DNA of 64,000 bases from JAEKLB01 sp050249235 (lineage in GTDB: Bacteria; Actinomycetota; Acidimicrobiia; Acidimicrobiales; CADCSY01), in the NCBI GenBank assembly GCA_050249235.1, contig JBFWQW010000003.1:9800-73799 (forward strand), given 5' to 3'. Of the stretch, positions 25,014 through 33,055 are shown one piece after another. A program made the position numbers and the translations under genes. The notes under the pieces were generated by a model. That model saw only the letters and a list, made by a program, of their open reading frames with translations. It did not search any database and had not been told where the DNA came from. The stretch's first letter is position 1; each line of letters starts with the position of its first letter.

Positions 25014-26797
25014 TGGGCTGGGTGCCGTCGGCGGTCGACGCCGAGGATCGCCTCACGCCCGAGCAGCGCCGCCGGGTCGTGCGCCGCACGGTGGCCCGGC
25101 TCCGCCCGCAGGCCGGCCGCATCGGGGCGGCCTTCGCCATGGTCGTCGTGTGGACGGCGTCGATGCTGGCCGGCCCGGCCCTCGTGCGCTACGGCATCGA
25201 CCACGGCATCGGGGAGCGCGACACCGGCGCCCTCGACCTGGCCGTGATCCTCTACGTGGTCGTGTCCGTGGTGTCCTACGTGACGTTCCGGGCCCAGATC
25301 GTGCTGGTCAGCCGGGCCGGCGAGGCCTTCCTCCGCGACCTCCGGGTGGGGCTCTTCCACCACCTCCAGCGCCTCTCGATGCCGTTCTACGACCGGGAGA
25401 AGGCCGGCGTGGTCGTCTCCCGCATGACCTCGGACATCGACTCGCTGGCCGAGCTGGTGCAGTTCGGCCTGCTCGTGTTCCTCGCCAACGGCCTCCTGGT
25501 GGCGGGATCGCTCGCCTTCCTGGTGGTGCTGTCACCCGCCCTGAGCCTGGTGTGCCTGGCCACGTTCGCCGTCGTGGCCGTGGCCACCGTGAAGTTCAGT
25601 CGCGACTCCAACACCGCCTACCTCGAGATCCGCGACGGCATCGGCCAGACCCTCTCCCACCTCCAGGAGGGCATCGCCGGCGTCCGGGTGGTGCAGGCCT
25701 TCGTGCGGGAGCGGACCGAGGTCGTGTCGTTCAACCGGCGCAGCCGCCGCCTCTACGACGCCCACATGCGCTCGACCGCCATCCAGTGCTGGTACGTGCC
25801 GCTCATCGAGTTCGCCACCTACGCCACCATCGGCACGGTCATCGGCTACGGCGGCTGGCTCGTCGCCCGGGGCGACGTCTCGGTGGGGACGTTGGCCGCG
25901 TTCGTCCTGCTCCTCAACACCGCGTTCGCCCCGCTCGAGCAGCTGAGCCAGCAGCTCAACGTCTTCCAGTCGTCAGGGGCGTCGCTGAACAAGATCTACG
26001 GCGTCCTCGACGTGGTGGTCGACGTCCCGGAGCGGATGGGCGCCGTCGACCTGCCGGCGCAGGGCCCGGTGCGGGTCGAAGGCGTCTCCTTCGCGTACGC
26101 CGGCGGCCCGCCCGTCCTCGAGGACGTCGACCTCGAGATCCGGCCCGGGGAGCGGCTGGCCCTGGTCGGGCCGACCGGCGCCGGCAAGTCCACGCTGGCC
26201 AAGCTCGTGGCCCGCCTGTACGACCCGACCGCCGGGCGGGTGACCTTCGCCGGCGTCGACCTCCGTGACGCGTCGCTGACCTCGCTCCGGGAGCGGGTGG
26301 TCGTCGTGCCCCAGGAGGGCTTCCTCTTCAACGGGACGGTGCTCGACAACATCCGCATGGCCCGCTGGGGCGCCACCGAGGACGACGTCTGGGCGGCCCT
26401 GCGCGACATCGGGGTGGCCCCCCGCTTCGAGGCGCTCCCCGACGGCCTCCACACCGAGGTGCAGGAGCGGGGCTCCCGCTTCTCCGCCGGCGAGAAGCAG
26501 CTGGTGTCGCTGGCCAGGGCCGCGGTGGTCGACCCGGCCCTGCTGGTGCTCGACGAGGCGACCTCCAGCCTCGACCCCGGCACCGAGCTCCTCGTCGAGC
26601 ACGCCCTCGGGCGGCTCATGGAGGGCCGGACCGTGGTGGCCATCGCCCACCGCCTCACGACGGCCGAGCGGGCCGACCGGGTGGGCGTCGTCGCAGGCGG
26701 GCGGCTGGTGGAGCTGGGTACCCACGCCGAGCTGGTGGCCCTGGGCGGCCACTACGCCGCGCTGTTCTCGGCCTGGGCCGGCTCGCAGCCAGCCTGA
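25013..26797 (+). CDS. ABC exporter half-transporter, consensus-site subunit
   Basis: This is a 594-residue partner of the preceding half-transporter, starting at the ATG that overlaps its TGA. The six-helix membrane domain (LIEFATYATIGTVIGYGGW is one helix) is followed by an ATPase domain with Walker A GPTGAGKST (about 386) and Walker B LLVLDEATSSLD with the catalytic Glu. The signature is degenerate, RFSAGEKQL instead of LSGGQ. The degenerate signature here faces the degenerate Walker B of the partner, so one ATP site is active and one is not. The last codons run into the 21-bp repeats: the stop TGA is inside the first copy. Confidence 0.92.
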   Translation: MGWVPSAVDAEDRLTPEQRRRVVRRTVARLRPQAGRIGAAFAMVVVWTASMLAGPALVRYGIDHGIGERDTGALDLAVILYVVVSVVSYVTFRAQIVLVSRAGEAFLRDLRVGLFHHLQRLSMPFYDREKAGVVVSRMTSDIDSLAELVQFGLLVFLANGLLVAGSLAFLVVLSPALSLVCLATFAVVAVATVKFSRDSNTAYLEIRDGIGQTLSHLQEGIAGVRVVQAFVRERTEVVSFNRRSRRLYDAHMRSTAIQCWYVPLIEFATYATIGTVIGYGGWLVARGDVSVGTLAAFVLLLNTAFAPLEQLSQQLNVFQSSGASLNKIYGVLDVVVDVPERMGAVDLPAQGPVRVEGVSFAYAGGPPVLEDVDLEIRPGERLALVGPTGAGKSTLAKLVARLYDPTAGRVTFAGVDLRDASLTSLRERVVVVPQEGFLFNGTVLDNIRMARWGATEDDVWAALRDIGVAPRFEALPDGLHTEVQERGSRFSAGEKQLVSLARAAVVDPALLVLDEATSSLDPGTELLVEHALGRLMEGRTVVAIAHRLTTAERADRVGVVAGGRLVELGTHAELVALGGHYAALFSAWAGSQPA

Positions 26798-26891
26798 CCG
26801 CCGTCGGACCCAGCCTGACCGCCGTCGGACCCAGCCTGACCGCCGTCGGACCCAGCCTGACCGCCGTCGGACCCAGCCTGACCGCCGTCGG
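26791..26891. repeat. Five 21-bp tandem repeats at a gene end
   Basis: AGCCTGACCGCCGTCGGACC-type units start at 26791, 26812, 26833, 26854 and 26875, an exact 21-bp period. The stop codon TGA (26795-26797) of the ABC gene lies in the first unit, and every copy repeats CCTGA. A 21-bp period places each copy on the same face of the helix. The array ends 30 bases before the SUF upstream motif. Confidence 0.92.
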
Positions 26892-26920
26892 GGGTGGGGT
26901 GGGCGGGTCGGATTGTTACC

Positions 26921-26937
26921 ATGGCCGTAGGGGAAAT
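26921..26937. promoter_or_regulatory. SUF upstream motif, copy 1
   Basis: ATGGCCGTAGGGGAAAT lies 59 bases upstream of the sufB start. Sixteen of 17 bases are identical to 35151-35167 upstream of sufC2. A TACCAT hexamer (26917-26922) that could be the sufB -10 overlaps its left end. It is a candidate operator for iron-sulfur regulation. Confidence 0.5.
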
Positions 26938-26996
26938 CCCCCCGGCCCCCGGCGGGACCGGGACCCCAGCACGCACGCCGACCGAAGGGTTCTCGC

Positions 26997-28394
26997 ATGG
27001 CCGTCGCCGATCTCGATCTCGGGAAGTACAAGCTCGGCTGGAGCGACGTCGAGGAGTACGTGTTCAAGCCCAAGCGGGGCCTGAACGAGGACATCATCCG
27101 CGAGATGTCGTGGATGAAGGGGGAGCCCGACTGGATGCGGGACTTCCGCCTCAAGTCCTACCAGCGCTTCCTGAAGCGGCCCATGCCCAGCTGGGGCGGC
27201 GACACCTCGGGCATCTACTTCGACGACATCTACTACTACATCAAGCCCACCGAGAAGCAGGTCGACGCCTGGGACGAGCTCCCCGACTCGGTGAAGGCGA
27301 CCTACGAGAAGCTCGGCATCCCCGAGGCCGAGCGCAAGTACCTCGCCGGCGTGACCGCCCAGTACGAGTCCGAGGTCGTGTACCACCGCAACCGCGAGGA
27401 CCTCGAGGCCCAGGGCGTCATCTTCACGGACATGGACACCGCCCTCCGGGAGCACCCCGAGCTGGTGCGGTCCTGGTTCGGGCGCATCATCCCGCCGAAC
27501 GACAACAAGTTCGCCGCCCTCAACTCGGCCGTCTGGTCGGGCGGTTCGTTCATCTACGTGCCCCCCGGCGTCGAGGTGGAGATGCCGCTCCAGGCCTACT
27601 TCCGCATCAACGCGGAGAACATGGGCCAGTTCGAGCGCACGCTGATCATCGCCGACGAGGGCTCGAAGGTGCACTACATCGAGGGCTGCTCGGCGCCGGT
27701 GTACACCACCGACTCGCTGCACTCGGCCGTGGTCGAGATCGCCGTCGGCAAGTCGGCCCGGGTCACCTACACGACCATCCAGAACTGGTCGAACAACGTC
27801 TACAACCTGGTCACCAAGCGGGCCCGGGTCGAGGCCGAGGGCCACATGGAGTGGATCGACGGCAACATCGGCTCGCGGCTGACCATGAAGTATCCCGCCG
27901 TCGTGATGGTGGGCCCGAAGGCGTCGGGTGAGGTGCTCTCGGTGGCCTACGCCGGCGCCGGCCAGCACCAGGACGCCGGGGCCAAGATGACCCACGCCGC
28001 GCCGGAGACCACCAGCCGCATCGTCTCGAAGTCCATCTCGAAGGACGGCGGCCGCACCTCCTACCGCGGCCTGGTCCGCGTCGAGGAGGGGGCTTACGGC
28101 TGCAAGAGCCACGTGCAGTGCGACGCCCTCATCCTCGACGACCACTCGGTGAGCGACACCTATCCCTACATGGAGATCGGCGAGCGCGACGCCGTGGTCG
28201 GCCACGAGGCCACGGTCTCGAAGGTGGGCGACGAGCAGCTCTTCTACCTGATGAGCCGCGGCCTCTCGGCCGAGCAGGCCATGGGCATGATCGTCAACGG
28301 CTTCATCGAGCCGGTCACCCGCACCCTGCCGATGGAGTACGCGGTGGAGTGGAGCCGGCTGATCGAGCTGCAGATGGAAGGCTCGGTGGGGTAG
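26997..28394 (+). CDS. sufB: Fe-S assembly scaffold subunit SufB
   Basis: This is the 465-residue SufB, the scaffold subunit of the cytoplasmic SufBCD complex that builds iron-sulfur clusters. Diagnostic segments are SGGSFIYVPPGVEVEMPLQAYF, EGCSAPVYTTDSLH, TYTTIQNWSNNVYNLVTKR and GHEATVSKVGDEQLFYLMSRG near the C-terminus, the SufC-contact half. The position of E. coli Cys405 is Leu here (FYLMSRG), so the cluster or persulfide residues must differ. First gene of the operon, with a leader of about 60-75 bases carrying the SUF motif. The next gene starts 7 bases after the stop. Confidence 0.97.
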   Translation: MAVADLDLGKYKLGWSDVEEYVFKPKRGLNEDIIREMSWMKGEPDWMRDFRLKSYQRFLKRPMPSWGGDTSGIYFDDIYYYIKPTEKQVDAWDELPDSVKATYEKLGIPEAERKYLAGVTAQYESEVVYHRNREDLEAQGVIFTDMDTALREHPELVRSWFGRIIPPNDNKFAALNSAVWSGGSFIYVPPGVEVEMPLQAYFRINAENMGQFERTLIIADEGSKVHYIEGCSAPVYTTDSLHSAVVEIAVGKSARVTYTTIQNWSNNVYNLVTKRARVEAEGHMEWIDGNIGSRLTMKYPAVVMVGPKASGEVLSVAYAGAGQHQDAGAKMTHAAPETTSRIVSKSISKDGGRTSYRGLVRVEEGAYGCKSHVQCDALILDDHSVSDTYPYMEIGERDAVVGHEATVSKVGDEQLFYLMSRGLSAEQAMGMIVNGFIEPVTRTLPMEYAVEWSRLIELQMEGSVG

Positions 28395-28401
28395 CCGGCG
28401 C

Positions 28402-28743
28402 ATGATGCGCACGGAGTGCCGCCACTACGAGAGCCGGACCTACCCGAGCGGCGACGCCGTGCGGAAGTGCGACCTCGACCTCGCGCCCGAGGCACCCTGG
28501 CGCTGCCCGGCCGACTGCCCGAGCTTCGAGCGGCGGACCGACGTCGCCTGGTCGTGGGGCTCGGCCGTCGCCCCGCCCACGCCGCCCGAGCCGGAGGCCC
28601 AGGGGATCGCCGAGCTGCTCGAGGCGGCCGAGGAGATCGTCAACGCCGCCGGGCCGTCGATCCTCGCCGAGATCCATGCCCAACGGACCAGAGACGGAGC
28701 CGGCGGCCGACTCAGGAAGCTCTTCCGCCGCCGGCGAAAGTAG
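28402..28743 (+). CDS. Small four-cysteine protein inside the SUF operon
   Basis: This is a 113-residue protein of unknown function between sufB and sufD. The N-terminal third has four cysteines (C6, C23, C35, C39) in CRHYE, VRKCDLDL and WRCPADCPSF, a layout that could bind zinc or an Fe-S cluster. The middle is a Pro-rich linker and an amphipathic helix (IAELLEAAEEIVNAAG), and the end is strongly basic (KLFRRRRK). It starts 7 bases after sufB (ATG 28402, a second ATG at 28405) and ends 40 bases before sufD, so it is certainly cotranscribed. A role in cluster assembly or sensing is inferred from place and cysteines only. Confidence 0.75.
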   Translation: MMRTECRHYESRTYPSGDAVRKCDLDLAPEAPWRCPADCPSFERRTDVAWSWGSAVAPPTPPEPEAQGIAELLEAAEEIVNAAGPSILAEIHAQRTRDGAGGRLRKLFRRRRK

Positions 28744-28783
28744 GAACCCTCGTGATGCCCCCCGACCACGACAGCGCCACCCG

Positions 28784-29965
28784 ATGAGCGGCCTCGACGG
28801 GCTGCTGGCCGCCCACGCCACCCTCCCCCTGCCCACGAGCGAGCTCGAGGACTGGCGCTACGGGCGCATCGACGCCCTCGACCTCGGCGCCTACGAGCTG
28901 GCCGACCCGACCTCGCCGCCCGGCGGGCCGGAGCCCGGGCCGGTGCCGAGCGGCGAACGTTGGGCCGCCACCGTCGTGGTGGTCGACGGGCGGGTGGCCT
29001 CGATCGAGGTCGGTGACCGATCGGTGTCGGTGACCACCGAGGCCGAGGCCGGCGCGGTCAGGGGCCCGGCCGCCGACGGTCTCGACCAGCTCCACGACGC
29101 GCTCTTCGGACAGGCGGCCGTGGTCACGATCGCGGCCGGTGCGGTGGTGGGCCTGCCCATCGTGGTGGTGCTCGACGCGGTCGCCGACGGTCGGGCCTCG
29201 TTCCCCCACGTCGTCGTCCGGGCCGGTGCCGACAGCGAGGCCACCGTCGTCCTCCACCACCGCTCCGCCGACGTGCACGCCCTCGTCGTGCCCCAGATCG
29301 AGCTCGAGGTGGGCGACGCGGCCCGGGTCCGGCTGCTCGAGGTCCAGGAGCTCGGCCACCGGGTGTGGCAGCTCGGGCGGCAGTCCAGCCGGGTCGGCGC
29401 CGACGCCAGCTTCACCGCCGGCATGGTGGCCCTCGGCGGCGACTACGCCCGGCTCGCCATCGACTCCACGCTGGCCGGCCGGGGCGCGTCCGGCGAGCTC
29501 CTCGCGGTGTCCTTCGGCGAAGGGAGCCAGATGCACGACTTCCGCACCCTGGAGGACCACGTGGCACCGAGCACCACGTCCAACATGCTCTTCAAGGGCG
29601 CCGTCGAGGACCGGTCCCGGGCCGTCTACACCGGGCTCATCCACATCGGGAAGGGCGCCAAGGGCTCGCGGGCCTTCCAGACGAACCGCAACGTCAAGCT
29701 CTCGGAGGGGGCGTGGGCCGAGTCGGTGCCCAACCTCGAGATCGAGAACGACGACGTGAAGTGCAGTCACGCCTCGGCCGTCGGCCCGGTCGACGAGGAG
29801 CAGCTCTTCTACCTCGAGAGCCGCGGCCTGCCAACGCCGGTCGCCGAGCGCCTGGTCGTGCTCGGGTTCTTCGAGGAGGTGCTCGAGCGCCTGCCCGGTC
29901 AGGTGGCGGTGCCGGCCGTTCGGGCCGAGATCGGCGCCAAGCTCGACCGCCGGGGCGACGACTGA
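28784..29965 (+). CDS. sufD: Fe-S assembly protein SufD
   Basis: This is a 393-residue SufD, the SufB paralog that completes the SufB-SufC2-SufD scaffold and is linked to iron entry. Landmarks are EDWRYGRIDALDL at the N-terminus, VAPSTTSNMLFKGAVEDRSRAVYTG, and VKCSHASAVGPVDEEQLFYLESRG at the C-terminus, which contains the Cys-His (CSH) motif equivalent to the E. coli SufD H360 site. ATG 28784 is chosen because the frame upstream matches only the preceding small gene. The stop overlaps the next ATG (TGATG at 29963-29967). Confidence 0.95.
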   Translation: MSGLDGLLAAHATLPLPTSELEDWRYGRIDALDLGAYELADPTSPPGGPEPGPVPSGERWAATVVVVDGRVASIEVGDRSVSVTTEAEAGAVRGPAADGLDQLHDALFGQAAVVTIAAGAVVGLPIVVVLDAVADGRASFPHVVVRAGADSEATVVLHHRSADVHALVVPQIELEVGDAARVRLLEVQELGHRVWQLGRQSSRVGADASFTAGMVALGGDYARLAIDSTLAGRGASGELLAVSFGEGSQMHDFRTLEDHVAPSTTSNMLFKGAVEDRSRAVYTGLIHIGKGAKGSRAFQTNRNVKLSEGAWAESVPNLEIENDDVKCSHASAVGPVDEEQLFYLESRGLPTPVAERLVVLGFFEEVLERLPGQVAVPAVRAEIGAKLDRRGDD

Positions 29966-30303
29966 TGGCCGCCCAGCGGATCGCCGCCGTCGACGACGTG
30001 AAGCCCGAGGAGCCCACCCGCTTCGAGGTGGACGGCGAGCCGGTGTGCGTCGTGCGGATCGGCGACGACTTCTTCGCCGTCCACGACACCTGCACCCACG
30101 CCGACGTGTCCCTGTCCGAGGGCGAGCTCGACGTCGACGGCCGGATGATCGAGTGTTGGAAGCACGGCAGCTGCTTCTCGCTCGTCGACGGCCATCCCGA
30201 CGTCCTGCCCGCGGTCAAGCCGGTGCGGGTCTACGCCATCTGGGCCGAGGGCGACGACCTGCTCGTCGATCCCGCCCGCGACCCCGGAGAGCAGGGCGCA
30301 TGA
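29965..30303 (+). CDS. Rieske [2Fe-2S] ferredoxin
   Basis: This is a 112-residue Rieske-fold ferredoxin with both cluster-binding pairs intact: C-x-H in HDTCTHADVS and C-x2-H in ECWKHGSCF. It is the non-haem dioxygenase type of soluble Rieske protein. Its place between sufD and sufC suggests an electron donor to cluster assembly, or an early client. The start ATG overlaps the sufD stop by one base and the stop overlaps the sufC start by four (ATGA), so the genes are tightly coupled. Confidence 0.93.
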   Translation: MAAQRIAAVDDVKPEEPTRFEVDGEPVCVVRIGDDFFAVHDTCTHADVSLSEGELDVDGRMIECWKHGSCFSLVDGHPDVLPAVKPVRVYAIWAEGDDLLVDPARDPGEQGA

Positions 30304-31115
30304 GCGAGCTCGTCATCAGCGGCCTGCGGGCCGGCGTGGCCGGGCGGGAGATCCTCCGCGGCATCGACCTGACCGTGCGCAGCGGCGAGGTCCACGCCGT
30401 CATGGGTCCCAACGGATCCGGGAAGTCCACGCTCTCCCACGTGCTGATGGGCCGACCCGGCTACGAGGTGCTCGGCGGCTCGGTCACCCTCGACGGGGTC
30501 GAGCTCCTCGGCCTGCCCACCTGGAAGCGGGCCGCGGCCGGCCTCTTCCTCGCCATGCAGTACCCGACCGAGGTGCCGGGCGTGGCCGTGGAGACGCTGC
30601 TCACCGAGGCCCTCGTGGCCGCGGGCAGGGGCGGGAGCGACGTGCGCGCCACCATGGTCGCCGAAGCCGAGCGCATCGGCTTCGACGAGCGCTTCCTCGC
30701 CCGCCCCCTCAACGTCGACCTGTCGGGCGGCGAGAAGAAGCGCAACGAGACCCTCCAGCTGGCCGTGCTCCGGCCCCGCATCGCCGTGCTCGACGAGATC
30801 GACTCGGGCCTCGACATCGACGCCCTGCGGGCGGTGAGTCGCCGGGTCGAGGGGCTCACCAACGAGTCCGGGCTCGGCGTGCTGGCCATCACCCACTACC
30901 GGCGGCTGCTCACCGAGCTCCGTGCCGACGCCGTGCACATCCTCGTGCGGGGCCGCCTCGTCGCCAACGGGGGCCCCGAGCTGGTCGACGAGCTGGAGCG
31001 GTCGGGCTACGCCGCCTACCTCGGCCCCGACGACCTCGGCGACCTCGACGGCGCCGACGCCCCGCCGGCCCCGGCCCCGGCCCCGGCCGACCCCTTCGCC
31101 GACCCGCTCGCATGA
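30300..31115 (+). CDS. sufC: Fe-S assembly ATPase SufC (copy 1)
   Basis: This is a 271-residue SufC, the ABC-type ATPase of the SufBCD scaffold. Walker A is GPNGSGKST, the signature LSGGEKKRNE, Walker B IAVLDEIDSGLD, and the switch His is in AITHYRRLL. LDEIDSGLDIDAL is the SufC hallmark. The C-terminus carries an Ala/Pro tail (PPAPAPAPADPFADPLA) absent from copy 2. It sits in the sufB-D operon and is the natural partner there. It overlaps the following dehydratase gene by four bases. Confidence 0.95.
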   Translation: MSELVISGLRAGVAGREILRGIDLTVRSGEVHAVMGPNGSGKSTLSHVLMGRPGYEVLGGSVTLDGVELLGLPTWKRAAAGLFLAMQYPTEVPGVAVETLLTEALVAAGRGGSDVRATMVAEAERIGFDERFLARPLNVDLSGGEKKRNETLQLAVLRPRIAVLDEIDSGLDIDALRAVSRRVEGLTNESGLGVLAITHYRRLLTELRADAVHILVRGRLVANGGPELVDELERSGYAAYLGPDDLGDLDGADAPPAPAPAPADPFADPLA

Positions 31116-31372
31116 GCGACCCTTCGCCGCCCCCGGGCTGGGAGCTCCGCGACGGGCGGCTCCACCGCGAGTGGGTGTTCGCCGACTTCTCGGCTGCGTT
31201 CGCGTTCATGGCCCGGGTGGCGCTCCTGGCCGAGAAGCTCGACCACCATCCCGACTGGTCGAACGCCTGGAACCGGGTGGTCGTCGACCTCGTCAGCCAC
31301 GACGTCGGCCACGTCACGCCTCGCGACACCCGCTTCGCCGAGGCGATCAGCGCCCTCACCGACCCGGCCTGA
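31112..31372 (+). CDS. Pterin-4a-carbinolamine dehydratase
   Basis: This is an 86-residue pterin-4a-carbinolamine dehydratase, which regenerates oxidised tetrahydropterin after aromatic hydroxylation. The active-site signature is present as EKLDHHPDWSNAWNRV with VSHDVGHVTPRD following (the three histidines of the family). The start ATG overlaps the sufC stop (ATGA), so it is the last gene of the SUF operon. No aromatic amino acid hydroxylase is in the window, so the reason for this pairing is unclear. It may serve another pterin enzyme. Confidence 0.93.
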   Translation: MSDPSPPPGWELRDGRLHREWVFADFSAAFAFMARVALLAEKLDHHPDWSNAWNRVVVDLVSHDVGHVTPRDTRFAEAISALTDPA

Positions 31373-31422
31373 CGCCGCGAGCCTGTCCCGACGGGCGCCG
31401 GCCGCGGTGCTCTGATGAGTGC

Positions 31423-32034
31423 ATGAAGCGGAAGGCGTGGGCTGCCGCGGTCGGGCTCCTCGGGATGGGTCTGGCGCTGGCCTGGGCGGGCTCGCCCGCC
31501 GGCGCCCAATGCGCCGGTCCGGACATCTTCGTCAGCAGTGACCGGGTGGGTCGTGGAGCGACCTTCACCGTGACCGGCGAGGCTTTCGGGACCGCGTGCT
31601 ACGACACGGGTCCGCCTCCGGCCGGACAGGGAGCGCTCGGTGAACCGGCGGCCGACCTCGAGCTCGTCGTGGAGCAGGCCGACCGTTCGGTGGTGGTGGC
31701 CCTCGGGTCGGCCGGCTCGGACTACGGGTTCACCGTCGACGTGGTGCTGCCCGTGGCCCTGGTCCCCGGTCCGGCCGAGCTGGTGGCGAGGTCGTCCGAC
31801 CCGAGGACCGGGGTGGTGCGACGGAGCCTCACGGTGCTCGACCAGCCGGCCGCAGCGGGGGCGACGAGCACGGTGGCACTCTTCGGGGCGCCCGTCGAGG
31901 CGCAGGCCTCGACGGCGTCCGGCATCGAAGGAGACGAGGGCGAGGGCGAGGGCGTCCCCACGTGGCTCCTGGCCGGCACGGGGCTGGCCATCCTCGTCGC
32001 CGGTGCGGCGATGGTGCGGGCCCGGCGCCGCTGA
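31423..32034 (+). CDS. Secreted, C-terminally anchored protein
   Basis: This is a 203-residue surface protein of unknown function. A signal peptide (KRKAWAAAVGLLGMGLALAW, cleavage likely after AGAQ) leads to a beta-rich domain (IFVSSDRVGRGATFTVTGEAF ... VDVVLPVALVPGPAELVARS) that resembles an Ig-like fold. An acidic linker and one C-terminal membrane helix (WLLAGTGLAILVAGAAMV) end in RARRR. Two cysteines (CAGPD, TACYD) could pair outside the cell. There is no LPxTG motif. It lies 50 bases after the SUF operon and may have its own promoter. Confidence 0.7.
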   Translation: MKRKAWAAAVGLLGMGLALAWAGSPAGAQCAGPDIFVSSDRVGRGATFTVTGEAFGTACYDTGPPPAGQGALGEPAADLELVVEQADRSVVVALGSAGSDYGFTVDVVLPVALVPGPAELVARSSDPRTGVVRRSLTVLDQPAAAGATSTVALFGAPVEAQASTASGIEGDEGEGEGVPTWLLAGTGLAILVAGAAMVRARRR

Positions 32035-32252
32035 CCCGACGGGGCCAGCCCGCTCTGCCCCGGGTGAAGGTCCTGGTCGGACCGTCCGGGTCCGGGTCGC
32101 GCCGGCCTGGAGTGAGCCGGCCCCGCGGCCCCGCTCGACGGTGGGCGGATCGCGCCCGCACCCTGTCGAGGGCGGAGGGGTGGGCAGGAAGGGGGCGTCC
32201 CGGCGCGACCCTGGTGGCGCCTTCGCGTCCGGCGAGCCGGAAGGAGGGTCCG

Positions 32253-32474
32253 ATCATCAGCTCGCTACCGACCGGCATCAGCTTCCTGGAGCTCCTGAAG
32301 GAGGACGGCACGCCAACGGCTACGGCTACACGCTGCCCGGCTACCACGCTCGGCAACGTCACCATCGGCGGCAACGTGCACATCGGCCCGAACGCCGTCG
32401 TCACCCGGGACGTCCCGGCCGACACGATCGTCGTGGTCGACCCACCCCGGATGCTGCCCCGTTCGCCGAACTGA
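32253..32474 (+). pseudogene. Decayed serine acetyltransferase (cysE-like)
   Basis: A good ribosome site (AAGGAGGG, 32241-32248) is followed 5 nt after its AGGAGG core by ATCATCAGC, with no start codon. The first 18 codons read like the start of a serine acetyltransferase (ISFLELLKED). Restoring one lost T after base 32306 gives WHANGYGYTLPGYHA, the expected continuation. At about 32348-32351 the frame jumps to GNVTIGGNVHIGPNAVVTRDVPADTIVV, the last hexapeptide coils of such an enzyme. So the start codon is gone, one base is missing, and a long internal piece has been deleted. About 74 codons of the usual 170 or more remain. The intact enzyme would feed cysteine synthesis, the substrate of SufS next door. 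Confidence 0.7.
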
Positions 32475-32531
32475 CGGCCGGGTCAGGGCGTTGCAGGGTC
32501 AGGGCGTCGCGGGGAGGCCGCGCCGCGCCTG

Positions 32532-33026
32532 TCAGGACGGGGCCGACGTCGCCTCGTCGAGGCCCTGGGCCAGGGTGTTCCACGAGAGGGTGGCGCACTT
32601 GATGCGCACGGGGAACTTCACGACGCCCTGGAGCGCCTCGAGGTCGCCCAGCTTGACCTCGGGGTCGGGCGTGGGCGTGTCGGTGCCCGACCCGTCGCCG
32701 TCGCTGCCGAGCCGCGACTCGTGGATCGTCATGAGCGCCTTGAACGCCCGGGTGAGCCGGCGGGCCTCGTCGACGGTGCGGCCCTTCACGGCCGCCGACA
32801 TCATCGAGGCCGAGGACTGGCTGATCGAGCAGCCCTGGCCGCCGATCTTGATCTCGTCGATGCGGCCGTCGCCGTCGAGCGCCAGGTACACGACGATCTC
32901 GTCGCCGCACAGCGGGTTGAAGCCCTCGGCGCGGTGAGCCGGGGGCACCTCGAGCTCGCCACGGTTCCGCGGGTTGCGGTAGTGGTCGAGGATGATCTCG
33001 CGGTAGAGGTCTTCGAGGCCGGGCAT
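32532..33026 (-). CDS. sufU: SufU-type sulfur acceptor / scaffold protein
   Basis: This is a 164-residue SufU of the IscU/NifU-N family, which in Gram-positive bacteria takes persulfide sulfur from SufS. The three metal-binding cysteines are in NPLCGDE, GQGCSISQSSASMM and RIKCATLSW, with the conserved Asp after the first. The SufU-specific insertion between the second and third Cys is long and acidic here (GSDGDGSGTDTPTPDPE). It follows sufS by 29 bases on the same strand. It ends 57 bases from the convergent cysE pseudogene. Confidence 0.95.
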   Translation of the reverse strand: MPGLEDLYREIILDHYRNPRNRGELEVPPAHRAEGFNPLCGDEIVVYLALDGDGRIDEIKIGGQGCSISQSSASMMSAAVKGRTVDEARRLTRAFKALMTIHESRLGSDGDGSGTDTPTPDPEVKLGDLEALQGVVKFPVRIKCATLSWNTLAQGLDEATSAPS

Positions 33027-33055
33027 CAGCTCACTTCCTATCCGAGAACTCGGCG

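Noticed and set aside
26752..26976. Minus-strand frame encoding perfect GSDGGQA heptads
   Set aside because: It exists only because a 21-bp repeat keeps frame. The flanks are antisense to the exporter gene and the SUF leader, with no ribosome site.
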